Source: an uncultured bacterium (GTDB taxonomy: Bacteria > Pseudomonadota > Gammaproteobacteria > Burkholderiales > Burkholderiaceae_E). Taken from it: 62,394 bases of DNA. Every line of letters starts with the position of its first letter. Positions within the stretch are counted from its first letter, which is position 1. The stretch is from contig CAIZPE010000242.1 of assembly GCA_903934795.1 (NCBI GenBank), forward strand, positions 1-62,394, in the 5' to 3' direction. Positions 52,883-62,394 of the stretch are shown here, in pieces. The position numbers and the translations under genes were made by a program. The notes beneath the pieces are model-generated. The model searched no databases, had not been told where the DNA came from, and saw nothing but the letters and a program-made list of their open reading frames with translations.

Positions 52883-53875
52883 TCAGTCCATCGTGAGCTT
52901 CTGCTGGGCCACCACCTTGCGGTAGACCTCGAACTCGGCCGCGATCTGACGGGCGAAGTCCTCGGGCGAATTGCCGATCACCAGCGAACCGGTGTCGGCA
53001 ATCCGCTTGCTCACGCCCGCGTCTGCGAGCGACTTCCGGGCGGCATCGTTCACGCGATCGACGATCGGCCGCGGCAGGCCCTTGGGGCCGACGATGCCGT
53101 AGTAGGCCATGCGATTCACCGGTTCGAGCCCGACCTCCTTGAAGGTGGGCACGCCGGGCAGCACCGTCAGGCGCTCCGGCGCTGCGACCACGATCGCGAT
53201 CAGCTTGCCGTCGCGGATGAACGGCAGGGCCGAGGGCAGGTTGTCGAAGATGATCGGCACCTGGCCGGCGACGGTATCGGCAAGCGCCGGGCCCGCGCCC
53301 CGGTAGGGGATGTGGGTCATGAACACCTTGGCCAGCGACTTGAAGAGCTCGGTCTGCAGGTGGCCGATGCCGCCGGTGCCCGAGCTGGCGTAGGAGTAAC
53401 GCCCCGGATTGCGGCGCACGGTCTCCAGGAATCCCTTGAAGTCACGGGCCGGAAACGACGGGTGCACCGCGATCACATTGGGGGTGGCCGCGAGATTGGT
53501 GATCGGCGTGAAATCGCTGAGCGGGTTGTACGGGATCTTCGGGTTGATCGCCGGGTTGGCTGCGGTGGTCGATACCGTGGCCATGCCCAGCGTGTAGCCG
53601 TCGGGCGCCGAGCGGATCAGCTCCACCGCACCCACCACACCGCCGCCGCCGGCCTTGTTCTCGACCACGACCGCCTGGCCGAGGTTCTCGCGCAGCTTGT
53701 CGGCCACCACCCGGGCGACGATGTCGGTGGTGCCACCGGGTGCGAAGGGCACGATCAGCTTCACCGGTCGCGTGGGATAGGCCTGCTGGGCGCGGGCGAC
53801 GGGCAGCATCGCGGCAGCCGATCCGGCCGCCAGGGATGCGACGAGTCGGCGGCGAAGGGGGCGCGTGGCGTTCAT
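52883..53875 (-). CDS. Bug/TctC-family tripartite tricarboxylate transporter binding protein (second copy)
   Basis: A 330-residue periplasmic binding protein with an [17 protein letters not shown]-type signal ending ARAQQ. Bug markers are [32 protein letters not shown] and [10 protein letters not shown]. It resembles the first Bug protein (24855-25835) only at the level of the family. No TctAB membrane genes are near. It sits alone between gltX and aroC. Confidence 0.92.
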   Translation of the reverse strand: MNATRPLRRRLVASLAAGSAAAMLPVARAQQAYPTRPVKLIVPFAPGGTTDIVARVVADKLRENLGQAVVVENKAGGGGVVGAVELIRSAPDGYTLGMATVSTTAANPAINPKIPYNPLSDFTPITNLAATPNVIAVHPSFPARDFKGFLETVRRNPGRYSYASSGTGGIGHLQTELFKSLAKVFMTHIPYRGAGPALADTVAGQVPIIFDNLPSALPFIRDGKLIAIVVAAPERLTVLPGVPTFKEVGLEPVNRMAYYGIVGPKGLPRPIVDRVNDAARKSLADAGVSKRIADTGSLVIGNSPEDFARQIAAEFEVYRKVVAQQKLTMD

Positions 53876-53955
53876 GGAGTCCTTTCAAGGATGATGGCAG
53901 GCAGGGTTGGCCCGCGTCCGGTGCTGATCCGGCGGGGCCGGCAGGTCGCGCAGCA

Positions 53956-53961
53956 TAGAAT
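53956..53961 (+). promoter_or_regulatory. Candidate -10 box of aroC
   Basis: TAGAAT lies 35 bases before the aroC ATG. No -35 hexamer stands out. The region between the Bug gene start and aroC is 121 bases long. Confidence 0.35.
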
Positions 53962-53996
53962 GGCGGACCGCCCGCAAAGCCTTTCATTTTACTGAC

Positions 53997-55097
53997 ATGT
54001 CGGGAAATACCTTCGGATTGCTCTTCACCGTGACCACCTTCGGGGAATCGCACGGCCCGGCCATCGGCTGCGTGATCGATGGCTGCCCCCCGGGGCTGGC
54101 CCTGTCCGAGGCCGATATCCAGCCCGACCTCGATCGCCGCCGTCCGGGCACGTCGCGCCATGTGACGCAGCGCCAGGAGGCCGATCGCGTCGAGATCCTG
54201 TCGGGCGTGTTCGAGGGACTGACCACCGGAACCCCGATCGCGCTGCTGATCCGCAATGAAGATGCCCGCAGCAAGGACTACGGCAACATCGCTGATACCT
54301 TCCGGCCCGGACACGCCGACTACACCTACACGCAGAAGTACGGTCTGCGCGACCATCGTGGCGGCGGCCGTTCCTCGGCGCGCCTGACTGCGCCGGTGGT
54401 GGCTGCCGGCGCGGTCGCCCGCAAGTGGCTCTCGCAGCGACACGGTGTCACGGTGCGTGGCTGCATGTCGCAACTCGGTCCGATCCCGGTGCCCTTCGAG
54501 AGCTGGGACGAGGTCGGTGCCAATCCCTTCTTCGCGCCCAGCGCCAGTGTGGTTCCGGCCCTCGAGGCCTACATGGACGAGCTGCGCCGGGCGGGCGATT
54601 CCTGCGGCGCGCGCATCGATGTCATTGCCGAGGGCCTGCCGGCCGGCTGGGGCGAGCCGCTCTTCGACCGCCTCGACGCCGATATCGCGCACGCGATGAT
54701 GGGCATCAATGCCGTCAAGGGCGTGGAGATCGGCGCGGGCTTCGCCAGCGTGGCCCAGCGCGGCTCCGAGCATGGCGATGAACTCACCCCGACGGGCTTC
54801 GCGGCCAATCAGGCGGGCGGCGTGCTCGGCGGCATCTCCACCGGGCAGCCGCTGCGGGTGTCGATCGCCATCAAGCCCACCTCCAGCATCCGCACGCCGC
54901 GTCGCTCCATCGACCGCCAGGGGAATCCGCTCGAGGTTCAGACCCTCGGCCGTCACGATCCCTGCGTGGGCATCCGCGCCACGCCGATCGCCGAGGCGAT
55001 GCTCGCGCTGGTGCTGATCGACCATGCCCTGCGTCATCGGGCGCAGAACGCCGATGTGCGGTCGGCCACGCCGGCCATCCCCGGGCAGATCGCCTGA
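53997..55097 (+). CDS. aroC: Chorismate synthase
   Basis: A 366-residue FMN-dependent enzyme that turns EPSP into chorismate, the branch point to aromatic amino acids. The signature regions are [30 protein letters not shown] with [10 protein letters not shown], and [18 protein letters not shown]. These are the three conserved chorismate synthase patterns. Length is normal. The next gene starts 35 bases downstream. Confidence 0.98.
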   Translation: MSGNTFGLLFTVTTFGESHGPAIGCVIDGCPPGLALSEADIQPDLDRRRPGTSRHVTQRQEADRVEILSGVFEGLTTGTPIALLIRNEDARSKDYGNIADTFRPGHADYTYTQKYGLRDHRGGGRSSARLTAPVVAAGAVARKWLSQRHGVTVRGCMSQLGPIPVPFESWDEVGANPFFAPSASVVPALEAYMDELRRAGDSCGARIDVIAEGLPAGWGEPLFDRLDADIAHAMMGINAVKGVEIGAGFASVAQRGSEHGDELTPTGFAANQAGGVLGGISTGQPLRVSIAIKPTSSIRTPRRSIDRQGNPLEVQTLGRHDPCVGIRATPIAEAMLALVLIDHALRHRAQNADVRSATPAIPGQIA

Positions 55098-55131
55098 TCC
55101 GCGCGCCCTTGCGCACCGACCATCCCGCCCG

Positions 55132-56352
55132 ATGACCGTCGAGGCTGCCTCGGGCACGCCCAGCGCCAGGCAGGTGGCGGCCCTGTTCTTCTCGGTCTTT
55201 GCGCTGGTGGGGTCGATGTCCCCCTACATGCCGCTCTACCTCGAAGCCTGGGGCCTGAGCATCGCGCAGATCAGCCTGCTGCTGGCGGTGCCCCAGCTCG
55301 TGCGGCTGGTGGCGCCGTCCTTCTGGGGGTGGTGTGCAGACCGCGCGCCTGATCGCGGACGCCTGCTGGTTCTCGCGTCGGCGGGCACGCTGGGCGCAAG
55401 CCTGCTGGTCGCCCTCGCGCAGGGCAGCGCCGGCTGGCTGATGCTCTGGCTGGCGATCTTCCACTTCTGCACCGCGGCGCATTCCCCGATCGGCGAGGCC
55501 ATGGCCCTGCGCGTCACCGCGGGCGAGGCCGGCGCCTACGGCCGGGTACGGCAATGGGGTTCGATCGGCTTCATTCTGGCCGTGGCCGGGGTGGGGCCCA
55601 TGCTCGATGCCAGTGGCGTGCGCTGGCTCACCCTGCCCATGGCGCTGCTCTCGTTGCTGCTGCTGGCGACCGCATGGAGGATCGCCGGCGTGACCGCGCA
55701 GGCCGGACGGCGCGCCGACTCGGGCGCATCGGTGCTGCCGATGCCCGGGGTGCTGGCCCGGCTGCGCGAGCCGCGGCTGGCGCTCTTCTTCGCGTCGTGC
55801 GCCCTGATGATGTTCGCCCATGCCGCGCTCTACGGCTTCTATTCGCTGCTCCTCGACCGGCAGGGCTACAGCAAGGCGGGCATCGGCCTCGTCTGGACCC
55901 TCGGCGTGCTGGCCGAGATCGTGCTCTTCCGATTGCAGCACCGGCTCTTCGGCCGTTACGGCGCGCTGCCCCTGCTGGCTTTCAGCATGGCGGTGGCTGC
56001 GGCGCGCTTCGCGCTGATCGGACTGGGTGATGGACACTGGTTGCTCGTGGTGCTGGTGCAGTTGATGCACGCCATCACCTTCGGGGTCCACCACAGTGCG
56101 TCGATGGCACTGCTGCATCGCTGGTTCGAGCCGGCGGCCCAGGGCAGGGCGCAGGCGCTCTATGCCACGCTCGGCTATGGCCTGGGCGGGGCGGCAGGGT
56201 CGGTCGCGGCCGGGGCGATCTGGACTGCGGCCGGACCGGGCTGGACCTTCGCGGTGGCCGGCCTTGCTGCTGCGCTCGGCGGCTTCGCGGTGCTGGCCTG
56301 TCAGCGACTCGATCGGCGCACAACCTGGCCGGTGCAGGGAGCGGGCGCGTGA
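55132..56352 (+). CDS. MFS transporter (HcaT/YdiN-type MFS_1-like)
   Basis: A 406-residue transporter with about 12 helices. It begins VAALFFSVFALVGSMSPYMPLYL, and has the loop motif SFWGWCADRAPDRGRLLV, which is the form seen in the HcaT-like branch. An AGAYGRVRQWGSIGF segment is typical of this branch too. HcaT-type members take up phenylpropionate-like acids; the substrate here is unknown. The M48 gene start overlaps its stop by four bases. Confidence 0.85.
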   Translation: MTVEAASGTPSARQVAALFFSVFALVGSMSPYMPLYLEAWGLSIAQISLLLAVPQLVRLVAPSFWGWCADRAPDRGRLLVLASAGTLGASLLVALAQGSAGWLMLWLAIFHFCTAAHSPIGEAMALRVTAGEAGAYGRVRQWGSIGFILAVAGVGPMLDASGVRWLTLPMALLSLLLLATAWRIAGVTAQAGRRADSGASVLPMPGVLARLREPRLALFFASCALMMFAHAALYGFYSLLLDRQGYSKAGIGLVWTLGVLAEIVLFRLQHRLFGRYGALPLLAFSMAVAAARFALIGLGDGHWLLVVLVQLMHAITFGVHHSASMALLHRWFEPAAQGRAQALYATLGYGLGGAAGSVAAGAIWTAAGPGWTFAVAGLAAALGGFAVLACQRLDRRTTWPVQGAGA

Positions 56353-57164
56353 GCCTCGCTGGCCGAATCCTCCGCGCCCTCGGACGCATCGGCACGCACG
56401 GGCGCATCGGCACGCACGGGCTTCCGGGTGTGTGTCGAGCCTTGCTGCCCGCGGCTTTCTGCGGCTTGACGGCCTGCGTTGCCCCGCCCGGGCTCTCGCC
56501 CGGACCTTCGCCGCTCGACCCGCGCACCGTGCTGCCGACCACGGCACGGGCGCCTGCGCCCGGTCAGGTCGGGGCTTCGCTCGACCTGGCCTGGGAGCGT
56601 CTGCGGGCCTGGGCATTGCCCGCGGACGAACCCGCCCTGGCTCGGATCGCCCGGACCGCAGGGCGTCTCGCCCGCGCTGCGCCGGCGGCCGATCCTGCCT
56701 GGGCGCAGGCCGAGCCGCAGGTCCTGATCGTGCCCGGCGATGAGCCCGATGCCTGGTGTCTGGCTCCGGCGCGATGTGCGCTCACCCTGAGCATGGCCCA
56801 GTTGCTGGCGCGGGACGATGCGCTGCTTGCGGCGGCGCTCGCCCACGAAATGGCCCATCTGATGCTCGACCATGCCCGCGAGCGTCTGGCGCAGGCCGGC
56901 GCACCCGTGCCGGCCGTGGGCGCCGGCCTGCTGCTCGAGGCCCCGCATCACCGGGTTCACGAACACGAAGTGCTCGGTCTCGCCGCCGAACTGATGGCCC
57001 GCGCCGGCTACGATCCGCGCGCCAGCGTGGGCTTTTTCGCCGCGCTCGCGCCGGTGTCTGGTGCAGGCGGCTCGGTGGGCTATGCCCGGCGTCATCCGCT
57101 CGAGGCCCAGTGGCCGGATGTCCTGCTGCGCCATGCCCGGCGGGTGCTGCCGCTGCTGCCCTGA
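56349..57164 (+). CDS. M48-family metalloprotease, lipoprotein-like
   Basis: A 271-residue M48-like zinc protease. The zinc-binding motif is AHEMAHLMLDH, and a downstream Glu in HEHEVLGLAAELMARAGYDP matches the third ligand of M48 enzymes. The GTG start overlaps the MFS stop, giving a tail with a tandem RIGTHG repeat, then a hydrophobic LLPAAFCGLTAC segment that could be a lipobox (Cys near residue 43). The true start may be downstream of the repeat. M48 lipoproteins such as BepA help check outer-membrane protein assembly; this copy is shorter and lacks TPRs. Confidence 0.78.
   Translation: MSLAGRILRALGRIGTHGRIGTHGLPGVCRALLPAAFCGLTACVAPPGLSPGPSPLDPRTVLPTTARAPAPGQVGASLDLAWERLRAWALPADEPALARIARTAGRLARAAPAADPAWAQAEPQVLIVPGDEPDAWCLAPARCALTLSMAQLLARDDALLAAALAHEMAHLMLDHARERLAQAGAPVPAVGAGLLLEAPHHRVHEHEVLGLAAELMARAGYDPRASVGFFAALAPVSGAGGSVGYARRHPLEAQWPDVLLRHARRVLPLLP
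56385..56420 (+). repeat. 18-base tandem duplication CGCATCGGCACGCACGGG x2
   Basis: Two perfect copies in the 5' part of the M48 protease gene encode RIGTHG twice. They are in frame. Confidence 0.95.
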
Positions 57165-57191
57165 CACGGCGGCGCGAAGCAGGTCGCATGG

Positions 57192-57197
57192 CATAAT
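57192..57197 (+). promoter_or_regulatory. Candidate -10 box of leuC
   Basis: CATAAT lies 47 bases before the leuC ATG. No -35 hexamer at the right spacing is seen. No leucine-codon-rich attenuator peptide is visible in the short leader. Confidence 0.35.
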
Positions 57198-57244
57198 CTC
57201 GGGTTCCGCACAACCCTGAAACGGCCCTCGCGGCCGGCCTGCCG

Positions 57245-58666
57245 ATGTCGCTCGTTGCCCGCACGCTGTACGACAAGCTCTGGGATGACCATGTGGTCCA
57301 TCGTGAAGACGATGGCACATGCCTGCTCTACATCGACCGGCACCTCGTGCACGAGGTGACCAGCCCGCAGGCCTTCGAGGGGCTGCGGGTGGCGGGTCGT
57401 GCGCCCTGGCGCACCGCCTCGGTGGTGGCCACCGCCGATCACAACACGCCCACCACCGGCTGGGAGCGGGGCATCGACGGCATCGAGGACCTCACCTCGC
57501 GCGAACAGGTGGTCACGCTCGATCGCAACATCCGCGAATTCGCCATCCCCACCTACTTCCCCTTCCTCGATCAGCGCCAGGGCATCGTCCATGTGATCGG
57601 GCCGGAGCAGGGTGCCACGCTGCCCGGCATGACCGTGGTCTGCGGCGATTCGCACACCAGCACCCATGGCGCGCTGGCCTGTCTCGCCTTCGGCATCGGC
57701 ACCTCCGAGGTCGAGCATGTGCTGGCCACGCAGTGCCTCATGGCCCGCAAGATGAAGAACATGCTGGTCGAGATCGACGGGCCGCTGCCGCGGGGCGTCA
57801 CCGCGAAGGATCTGGTGCTCGCCGTGATCGGGCGGATCGGCACTGCGGGCGGCACCGGCTATGCCATCGAGTTCGGCGGCAGCGCCATGAGGTCCCTGTC
57901 GATCGAAGGCCGCATGACGGTGTGCAACATGGCCATCGAGGCGGGCGCGCGTTCGGGCATGGTGGCCGTCGACGACACCACCATCGCCTATCTGAAGGGC
58001 CGCCCGCTGGCGCCCACCGGCGATGACTGGGTCAAGGCCGAAGCCCACTGGCGCACCCTGCGCTCCGATCCCGGCGCGCGCTTCGACCTGGTGGTGCGCA
58101 TGAACGCCGCCGAGATCGCCCCGCAGGTCACCTGGGGCACTTCGCCCGAGATGGTGGTCGCGGTCGATGCGCGGGTTCCCGATCCCGACAAGGAAAAGGA
58201 TCCGGTCCGCCGCGAGGGCATGGAGCGTGCGCTGCAATACATGGGGCTCACCCCGAACACGCCGGTGGAGTCCATCCGCATCGACAAGGTCTTCATCGGC
58301 TCCTGCACCAACTCGCGCATCGAAGACCTGCGGGCTGCAGCGTCGGTGGTGCGCGGTCGCCGCAAGGCCGACACTGTAAGGCTCGCACTGGTGGTGCCGG
58401 GCTCGGGGCTGGTCAAGCGCCAGGCCGAAGCCGAAGGGCTCGACCGGGTCTTCCGGGACGCCGGCTTCGAGTGGCGCGAGCCGGGCTGCTCCATGTGCCT
58501 GGCCATGAACGCCGATCGGCTCGAGCCGGGCGAGCGCTGTGCCTCCACCTCCAACCGCAACTTCGAGGGGCGGCAGGGCAATGGCGGCCGCACCCACCTG
58601 GTCAGTCCGGCCATGGCTGCTGCGGCGGCGCTGGCCGGGCATTTCGTCGACATCCGTCGGGCCTGA
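57245..58666 (+). CDS. leuC: 3-isopropylmalate dehydratase large subunit
   Basis: A 473-residue aconitase-family enzyme subunit that isomerises 2-isopropylmalate to 3-isopropylmalate with LeuD. The [4Fe-4S] cysteines are visible in [12 protein letters not shown] and [22 protein letters not shown] is another family motif. It is the first gene of a leuC-leuD-leuB-asd block. Confidence 0.97.
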   Translation: MSLVARTLYDKLWDDHVVHREDDGTCLLYIDRHLVHEVTSPQAFEGLRVAGRAPWRTASVVATADHNTPTTGWERGIDGIEDLTSREQVVTLDRNIREFAIPTYFPFLDQRQGIVHVIGPEQGATLPGMTVVCGDSHTSTHGALACLAFGIGTSEVEHVLATQCLMARKMKNMLVEIDGPLPRGVTAKDLVLAVIGRIGTAGGTGYAIEFGGSAMRSLSIEGRMTVCNMAIEAGARSGMVAVDDTTIAYLKGRPLAPTGDDWVKAEAHWRTLRSDPGARFDLVVRMNAAEIAPQVTWGTSPEMVVAVDARVPDPDKEKDPVRREGMERALQYMGLTPNTPVESIRIDKVFIGSCTNSRIEDLRAAASVVRGRRKADTVRLALVVPGSGLVKRQAEAEGLDRVFRDAGFEWREPGCSMCLAMNADRLEPGERCASTSNRNFEGRQGNGGRTHLVSPAMAAAAALAGHFVDIRRA

Positions 58667-58682
58667 GTCCGGAGATCGTCCC

Positions 58683-59336
58683 ATGCAAGCCCTCACCGTG
58701 CACCGCGGCCTGGTCGCCTTCCTCGATCGTGCCAATGTCGACACCGACGCCATCATTCCCAAGCAGTTCCTGAAGTCGATCAAGCGCACCGGCTTCGGTC
58801 CCAACCTGTTCGACGAGTGGCGCTACCTTGACCGGGGCGAGCCGGGCATGGACAACAGCCGCCGCCCCTTGAACCCCGATTTCACCCTGAATCAGCCGCG
58901 CTTTCGCAACGCCTCGGTCCTGCTGGCGCGCAAGAATTTCGGCTGCGGCTCCTCGCGCGAGCACGCCCCCTGGGCCCTCGAGGACTACGGCTTTCGCGTG
59001 ATCCTGGCGCCGTCGTTCGCCGACATCTTCTTCAACAACTGCTTCAAGAACGGGCTGCTGCCCATTCGTCTCACCGAGACTGAAATCGACTGGCTCTTCC
59101 ACGAGGTGGCGGCCTTCCCGGGCTTCGAACTGGTGATCGATCTGCCCGCCCAGACGGTGTCCACGGCCGATGGCTCGCGGCGCTTTGCCTTCGAGATCGA
59201 TCCGTTCCGCAAGTACTGCCTGGTCAACGGGTTCGACGAGATCGGCCTCACCCTGCGGCACGCCGACCGGATCCGCGAGTTCGAGGCCCGGCGCCTGGGC
59301 GAGCAGCCCTGGCTGAGCCGTACCCTGGCCGGTTGA
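58683..59336 (+). CDS. leuD: 3-isopropylmalate dehydratase small subunit
   Basis: A 217-residue swivelling-domain subunit that completes the LeuC active site. Typical motifs are [28 protein letters not shown] and [17 protein letters not shown]. The ATG at 58683 follows leuC by 16 bases with CGGAG-type Shine-Dalgarno sequence upstream. Confidence 0.97.
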   Translation: MQALTVHRGLVAFLDRANVDTDAIIPKQFLKSIKRTGFGPNLFDEWRYLDRGEPGMDNSRRPLNPDFTLNQPRFRNASVLLARKNFGCGSSREHAPWALEDYGFRVILAPSFADIFFNNCFKNGLLPIRLTETEIDWLFHEVAAFPGFELVIDLPAQTVSTADGSRRFAFEIDPFRKYCLVNGFDEIGLTLRHADRIREFEARRLGEQPWLSRTLAG

Positions 59337-59411
59337 ATCCGGCCCATCCACGCGCCCCGACGCAACCCGGCATCGCCCTGGCGAGGCCGGTCTCCGATGG
59401 AGAGAGTCCCC

Positions 59412-60479
59412 ATGAAGATTGCTGTTCTGGCCGGCGACGGCATCGGCCCCGAGATCACCGCGCAGGCGGTTCGCGTCCTGCAGGCGCTTGCCGCCGGCGG
59501 GCTCGACATCACCCTGGAAAGCGCGCTGGTCGGCGGCGCGGCGGTCGATGCCTGCGGTGATCCGCTTCCGGCCGAGACCCTGCGGGTGTGTGAATCCGCC
59601 GACGCGATCCTGTTCGGCGCGGTGGGTGGGCCGCGCTACGACACCCTGCCCAGGGCGCAACGCCCCGAGCAGGGGCTGCTGCGCCTGCGCAAGCACTTCG
59701 ATCTCTTCGCCAATCTTCGTCCGGCCGTGGTCTATCCCGAGCTGGCCCATGCCTCCACCCTCAAGCCCGACGTGGTGGCCGGCCTCGATCTGCTCATCCT
59801 GCGCGAGCTCACCGGCGACATCTACTTCGGCCAGCCCCGCGGCATCCGCACTACCGAGAGCGGCGAGCGGGAAGGCTTCGACACCATGCGCTACACCGAG
59901 AGCGAGATCCGCCGCATCGCGCACGCCGCCTTCCAGGCAGCGCGCAAGCGCGCCGGCCGGGTCTGCTCGGTGGACAAGGCCAATGTGCTGGAAACCACCC
60001 AGTTCTGGCGTGATGTGGTCACCGAGGTGCACCGCGAGTACCCCGATGTGGCGCTGTCGCACATGTATGTCGACAACGCGGCGATGCAACTCATCCGCAA
60101 CCCCAAGCAGTTCGATGTGATCGTCACCGGCAACATGTTCGGCGACATCCTGTCCGACGAAGCCTCGATGCTCACCGGCTCGATCGGCATGCTGCCCTCG
60201 GCGTCGCTCAACGCGAAGGGCTTCGGCATGTATGAGCCCATCCATGGATCGGCGCCGGACATCGCCGGCCGCGATGTGGCCAATCCCCTGGCCACCATCC
60301 TGTCGGCCGCCATGCTGCTGCGCTACTCGCTCGACCAGCCGGCCGCCGCCGACCGGGTCGAGGCGGCGGTGCGTCGCGTGCTCGCGCAGGGACTGCGCAC
60401 CGCCGACATCGCCGACGCGGGTGCGCCGACCATCGGCACCCGTGCCATGGGTGACGCGGTGCTCGCCGCGATGGTCTGA
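59412..60479 (+). CDS. leuB: 3-isopropylmalate dehydrogenase
   Basis: A 355-residue NAD-dependent enzyme that oxidises and decarboxylates 3-isopropylmalate to 2-oxoisocaproate. Motifs are [30 protein letters not shown], the metal-binding [13 protein letters not shown] and the NAD-site [15 protein letters not shown] place the start at 59412 because GGAGAGAG lies just before it; an ATG five codons upstream (59397) is the alternative. Confidence 0.97.
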   Translation: MKIAVLAGDGIGPEITAQAVRVLQALAAGGLDITLESALVGGAAVDACGDPLPAETLRVCESADAILFGAVGGPRYDTLPRAQRPEQGLLRLRKHFDLFANLRPAVVYPELAHASTLKPDVVAGLDLLILRELTGDIYFGQPRGIRTTESGEREGFDTMRYTESEIRRIAHAAFQAARKRAGRVCSVDKANVLETTQFWRDVVTEVHREYPDVALSHMYVDNAAMQLIRNPKQFDVIVTGNMFGDILSDEASMLTGSIGMLPSASLNAKGFGMYEPIHGSAPDIAGRDVANPLATILSAAMLLRYSLDQPAAADRVEAAVRRVLAQGLRTADIADAGAPTIGTRAMGDAVLAAMV

Positions 60480-60506
60480 CACGGCACGCTTTCAGGAGAA
60501 CTCATC

Positions 60507-61619
60507 ATGGCAATGAAGGTTGGTCTGGTCGGCTGGCGTGGCATGGTCGGCTCGGTGCTCATGCAGCGCATGCGCGAGGAGGGCGATTTCGCCCTGATCG
60601 ATCCGGTGTTCTTCAGCACCTCCAATGTCGGCGGCCCCGCGCCCCTGGGCGGTGCGCCCTTGCAGGATGCGCGATCGATCCCGGCGCTGGCCACCATGGA
60701 CACCATCATCACCTGCCAGGGCGGTGACTACACCACCGAGGTGTTCGCGCCGCTGCGTGCGGCGGGCTGGAAGGGCCACTGGATCGACGCTGCCTCCACC
60801 CTGCGCATGAAGGACGACGCCCTGATCATCCTCGATCCGCTGAACGAGCAGGTGATTCGTGACGGCCTGCGCCGAGGCATCCGCAACCACATCGGCGGCA
60901 ACTGCACGGTCAGTCTGATGATGATGGCCCTCAATGGCCTCATCCGGGCGGGCGCCATCGAGTGGATCACCGCCATGACCTACCAGGCGGCCTCGGGCGC
61001 CGGGGCGCAGAACATGCGGGAGCTGCTCACGCAGATGGGCTCGGCCCACGCCGCGGCTGCCGACCTGCTCGCCGACGAAGGTTCGGCCATCCTCGATATC
61101 GACCGCCTGGTGTCGGCGCGCCTGCGCTCGCCGGCGTTCCCCACCACCCACTTTGGCGCGCCGCTGGCGGGCAGCCTCATTCCCTGGATCGACAAGGATC
61201 TCGGCAACGGCATGTCCCGCGAGGAGTGGAAGGGCGATGCCGAGTGCAACAAGATTCTCGGGCTGGGCGCCGCCGACCCCGGGCGCATCCCGGTCGAGAG
61301 CCTGTGTGTGCGCATTGGCGCCATGCGCTGCCACAGTCAGGCGCTCACCATCAAGCTGCGCAAGGATCTGCCCCTGGCCGAGGTCGAATCGCTGATCGCC
61401 GGGGGTAATCCCTGGGTGCGTTTCGTGCCCAACAACCGCGAGGACAGCATGCGCGCCCTCAGCCCCGCAGCCGTCAACGGCAAGCTCGAGATCGCGGTCG
61501 GTCGGGTGCGCCGACTCACCATCGGAGAGGGCTTCTACAGCGCCTTCACGGTGGGCGATCAGCTGCTCTGGGGGGCGGCCGAGCCGCTGCGCCGGATGCT
61601 GCGCATCCTCCTGGACTGA
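60507..61619 (+). CDS. asd: Aspartate-semialdehyde dehydrogenase
   Basis: A 370-residue enzyme that reduces aspartyl phosphate to aspartate semialdehyde for lysine, threonine, methionine and peptidoglycan precursors. The N-terminus [15 protein letters not shown] is the NADP-binding loop, Cys133 in [10 protein letters not shown] is the catalytic nucleophile, and the histidine is in [15 protein letters not shown]. Strong AGGAG precedes the ATG. asd between leuB and fimV is also the order in Pseudomonas and other Burkholderiales. Confidence 0.97.
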   Translation: MAMKVGLVGWRGMVGSVLMQRMREEGDFALIDPVFFSTSNVGGPAPLGGAPLQDARSIPALATMDTIITCQGGDYTTEVFAPLRAAGWKGHWIDAASTLRMKDDALIILDPLNEQVIRDGLRRGIRNHIGGNCTVSLMMMALNGLIRAGAIEWITAMTYQAASGAGAQNMRELLTQMGSAHAAAADLLADEGSAILDIDRLVSARLRSPAFPTTHFGAPLAGSLIPWIDKDLGNGMSREEWKGDAECNKILGLGAADPGRIPVESLCVRIGAMRCHSQALTIKLRKDLPLAEVESLIAGGNPWVRFVPNNREDSMRALSPAAVNGKLEIAVGRVRRLTIGEGFYSAFTVGDQLLWGAAEPLRRMLRILLD

Positions 61620-61784
61620 CGCCAGGCGGGCTCGCCGCCCGGCCGTGTCGCGCCAACGCCTCGCGCGAGCACGGCCGTGGCGCCGGGCGCCGGAGAGTCC
61701 TCCCGGCGGTCGGGTGCTGCCACCCGTCCTCCTCGGGCTGGCGATGGCGATGGCCTCGGGGTAAACCTTCTGCAGTGAGTTAAC

Positions 61785-61813
61785 TTGCTGGCATAAGTGT
61801 CTGATGCTAGTCT
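61785..61813 (+). promoter_or_regulatory. Candidate promoter of fimV
   Basis: TTGCTG (61785-61790), 17 bases, then TAGTCT (61808-61813), inside a patch of lower GC (about 61760-61830) that stands out from its surroundings. The start codon lies about 32 bases downstream. Confidence 0.35.
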
Positions 61814-61844
61814 CGAAATCTTGAAAAGTGCCCCGGGGAGTGCA

Positions 61845-62394
61845 GTGGCTGCCGACCTTCATCCAGGCCGCCGCGGGCGGTTTCATCTTGCCCGACGGCC
61901 TCTGTCCGTGGCCATCGCCGCGTCGCTGTTGTCGCTGGCTGGCGCGGCCTGGTCGGCCGGGCTTGGCCGTCTTACCATCCAGTCGGCCCTCGGCCAACCG
62001 CTCGCGGCCGAGGTCGAGATCACGGCCCTGAGCCGGGAAGAGTCCGCCACCCTCAACGCCCGGCTTGCCTCGCCCGAGGCCTTCAAGCTGGCCGGTCTCG
62101 AGTACAACCCCGCCCTGGCCAACCTCCGGTTCGCCATCGATCGGCGCCCCGATGGGCGCGCGGTGATCCGGGTGAGTTCCACGCAGCCGGTCAACGAGCC
62201 CTTCATCGACATGCTTGTCGAGCTCACCTGGGCGTCGGGCCGCTTCGTCCGCGAGTACACCTTCCTGCTCGACCCGCCCGAGCTGCGCGCCAACCGCCAG
62301 ACGGTCGAAGGCGGCGCGGTGCAGGTGAATGTCGGCGTGGCCGGTGCGGCGGCTTCGCCGGCGGCGACCCCTGCGCCGGCGGCCGCGCCTGCAC
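61845..62394 (+). CDS. fimV: FimV-like peptidoglycan-associated pilus/polarity protein, N-terminal end (partial)
   Basis: The gene runs off the window. From the GTG at 61845 (GGGGAG just upstream) the product has an arginine-rich start, a hydrophobic signal segment (VAIAASLLSLAGAAWSA), and then GLGRLTIQSALGQPLAAEVEI, the family hallmark. An Ala/Pro-rich linker begins near the end of the window (AASPAATPAPAAAPA). FimV members bind peptidoglycan through a later LysM domain and act in type IV pilus assembly and cell polarity. asd upstream is the conserved neighbour. The start codon is uncertain because TTG at 61821 is also in frame. Confidence 0.9.
   Translation, partial: MAADLHPGRRGRFHLARRPLSVAIAASLLSLAGAAWSAGLGRLTIQSALGQPLAAEVEITALSREESATLNARLASPEAFKLAGLEYNPALANLRFAIDRRPDGRAVIRVSSTQPVNEPFIDMLVELTWASGRFVREYTFLLDPPELRANRQTVEGGAVQVNVGVAGAAASPAATPAPAAAPA

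Overview
This window is chromosomal DNA from a high-GC betaproteobacterium, most likely of the order Burkholderiales. The evidence is the gene order mltD-gloB-methyltransferase-rnhA-dnaQ, the block leuC-leuD-leuB-asd-fimV, a DUF2863 protein (a family I know from betaproteobacteria), two Bug-type (TctC) periplasmic binding proteins, and a B12-dependent ribonucleotide reductase. No phage, insertion sequence or CRISPR array is visible. Genus-level placement is not possible from what I can see.

Layout. 1-6.5 kb: the end of a TonB-like protein, then cell-wall, detoxification and replication housekeeping genes. 6.6-11 kb: an operon for a secreted PA14-like protein with a PEP-CTERM-like tail, followed by a PgaD/PgaC/PgaA-like exopolysaccharide synthase and exporter that has no PgaB deacetylase. 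11-18.7 kb: a DUF2863 gene, a stand-alone biotinyl carrier, a quinone-oxidoreductase-like enzyme, a D-aminoacylase-like amidohydrolase, and an esterase/alkyl-sulfatase pair. 18.7-23.4 kb: a seven-gene minus-strand operon that joins a complete SsuABC/TauABC-type ABC importer to a three-polypeptide cobalt-type nitrile hydratase or thiocyanate hydrolase, whose metal-binding subunit begins with a histidine-rich tail, and ends with a HupE/UreJ-type metal permease. This is the most interesting system in the window. 23.6-33.7 kb: TAXI and Bug binding proteins, a complete Liv-type ABC importer, and an operon of a PRISE-like reductase, an FAD oxidoreductase and an enoyl-CoA hydratase.

33.7-45.7 kb: a haem-motif-containing GGDEF/EAL signalling protein and a catabolic region. 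Its minus-strand part is Rieske oxygenase, acyl-CoA ligase, MFS transporter and dienelactone hydrolase. Its plus-strand part is acyl-CoA dehydrogenase, a thiolase-fold protein lacking the usual cysteine, its OB-fold zinc-ribbon partner, and an exported aldo/keto reductase. Together these look like a route that imports, activates, oxidises and cleaves a bulky or aromatic acid, but the substrate cannot be read from sequence. 45.7-62.4 kb: a small unknown gene, tRNA-Val(CAC) back to back with nrdJ, gshA, gltX, a second Bug protein, aroC, an MFS transporter, an M48 lipoprotein, the leucine genes, asd, and the start of fimV, which runs off the window.

Promoters listed here rest on hexamer matches read by eye and are weak unless stated. 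Protein families are assigned from recognised motifs, not from searches.
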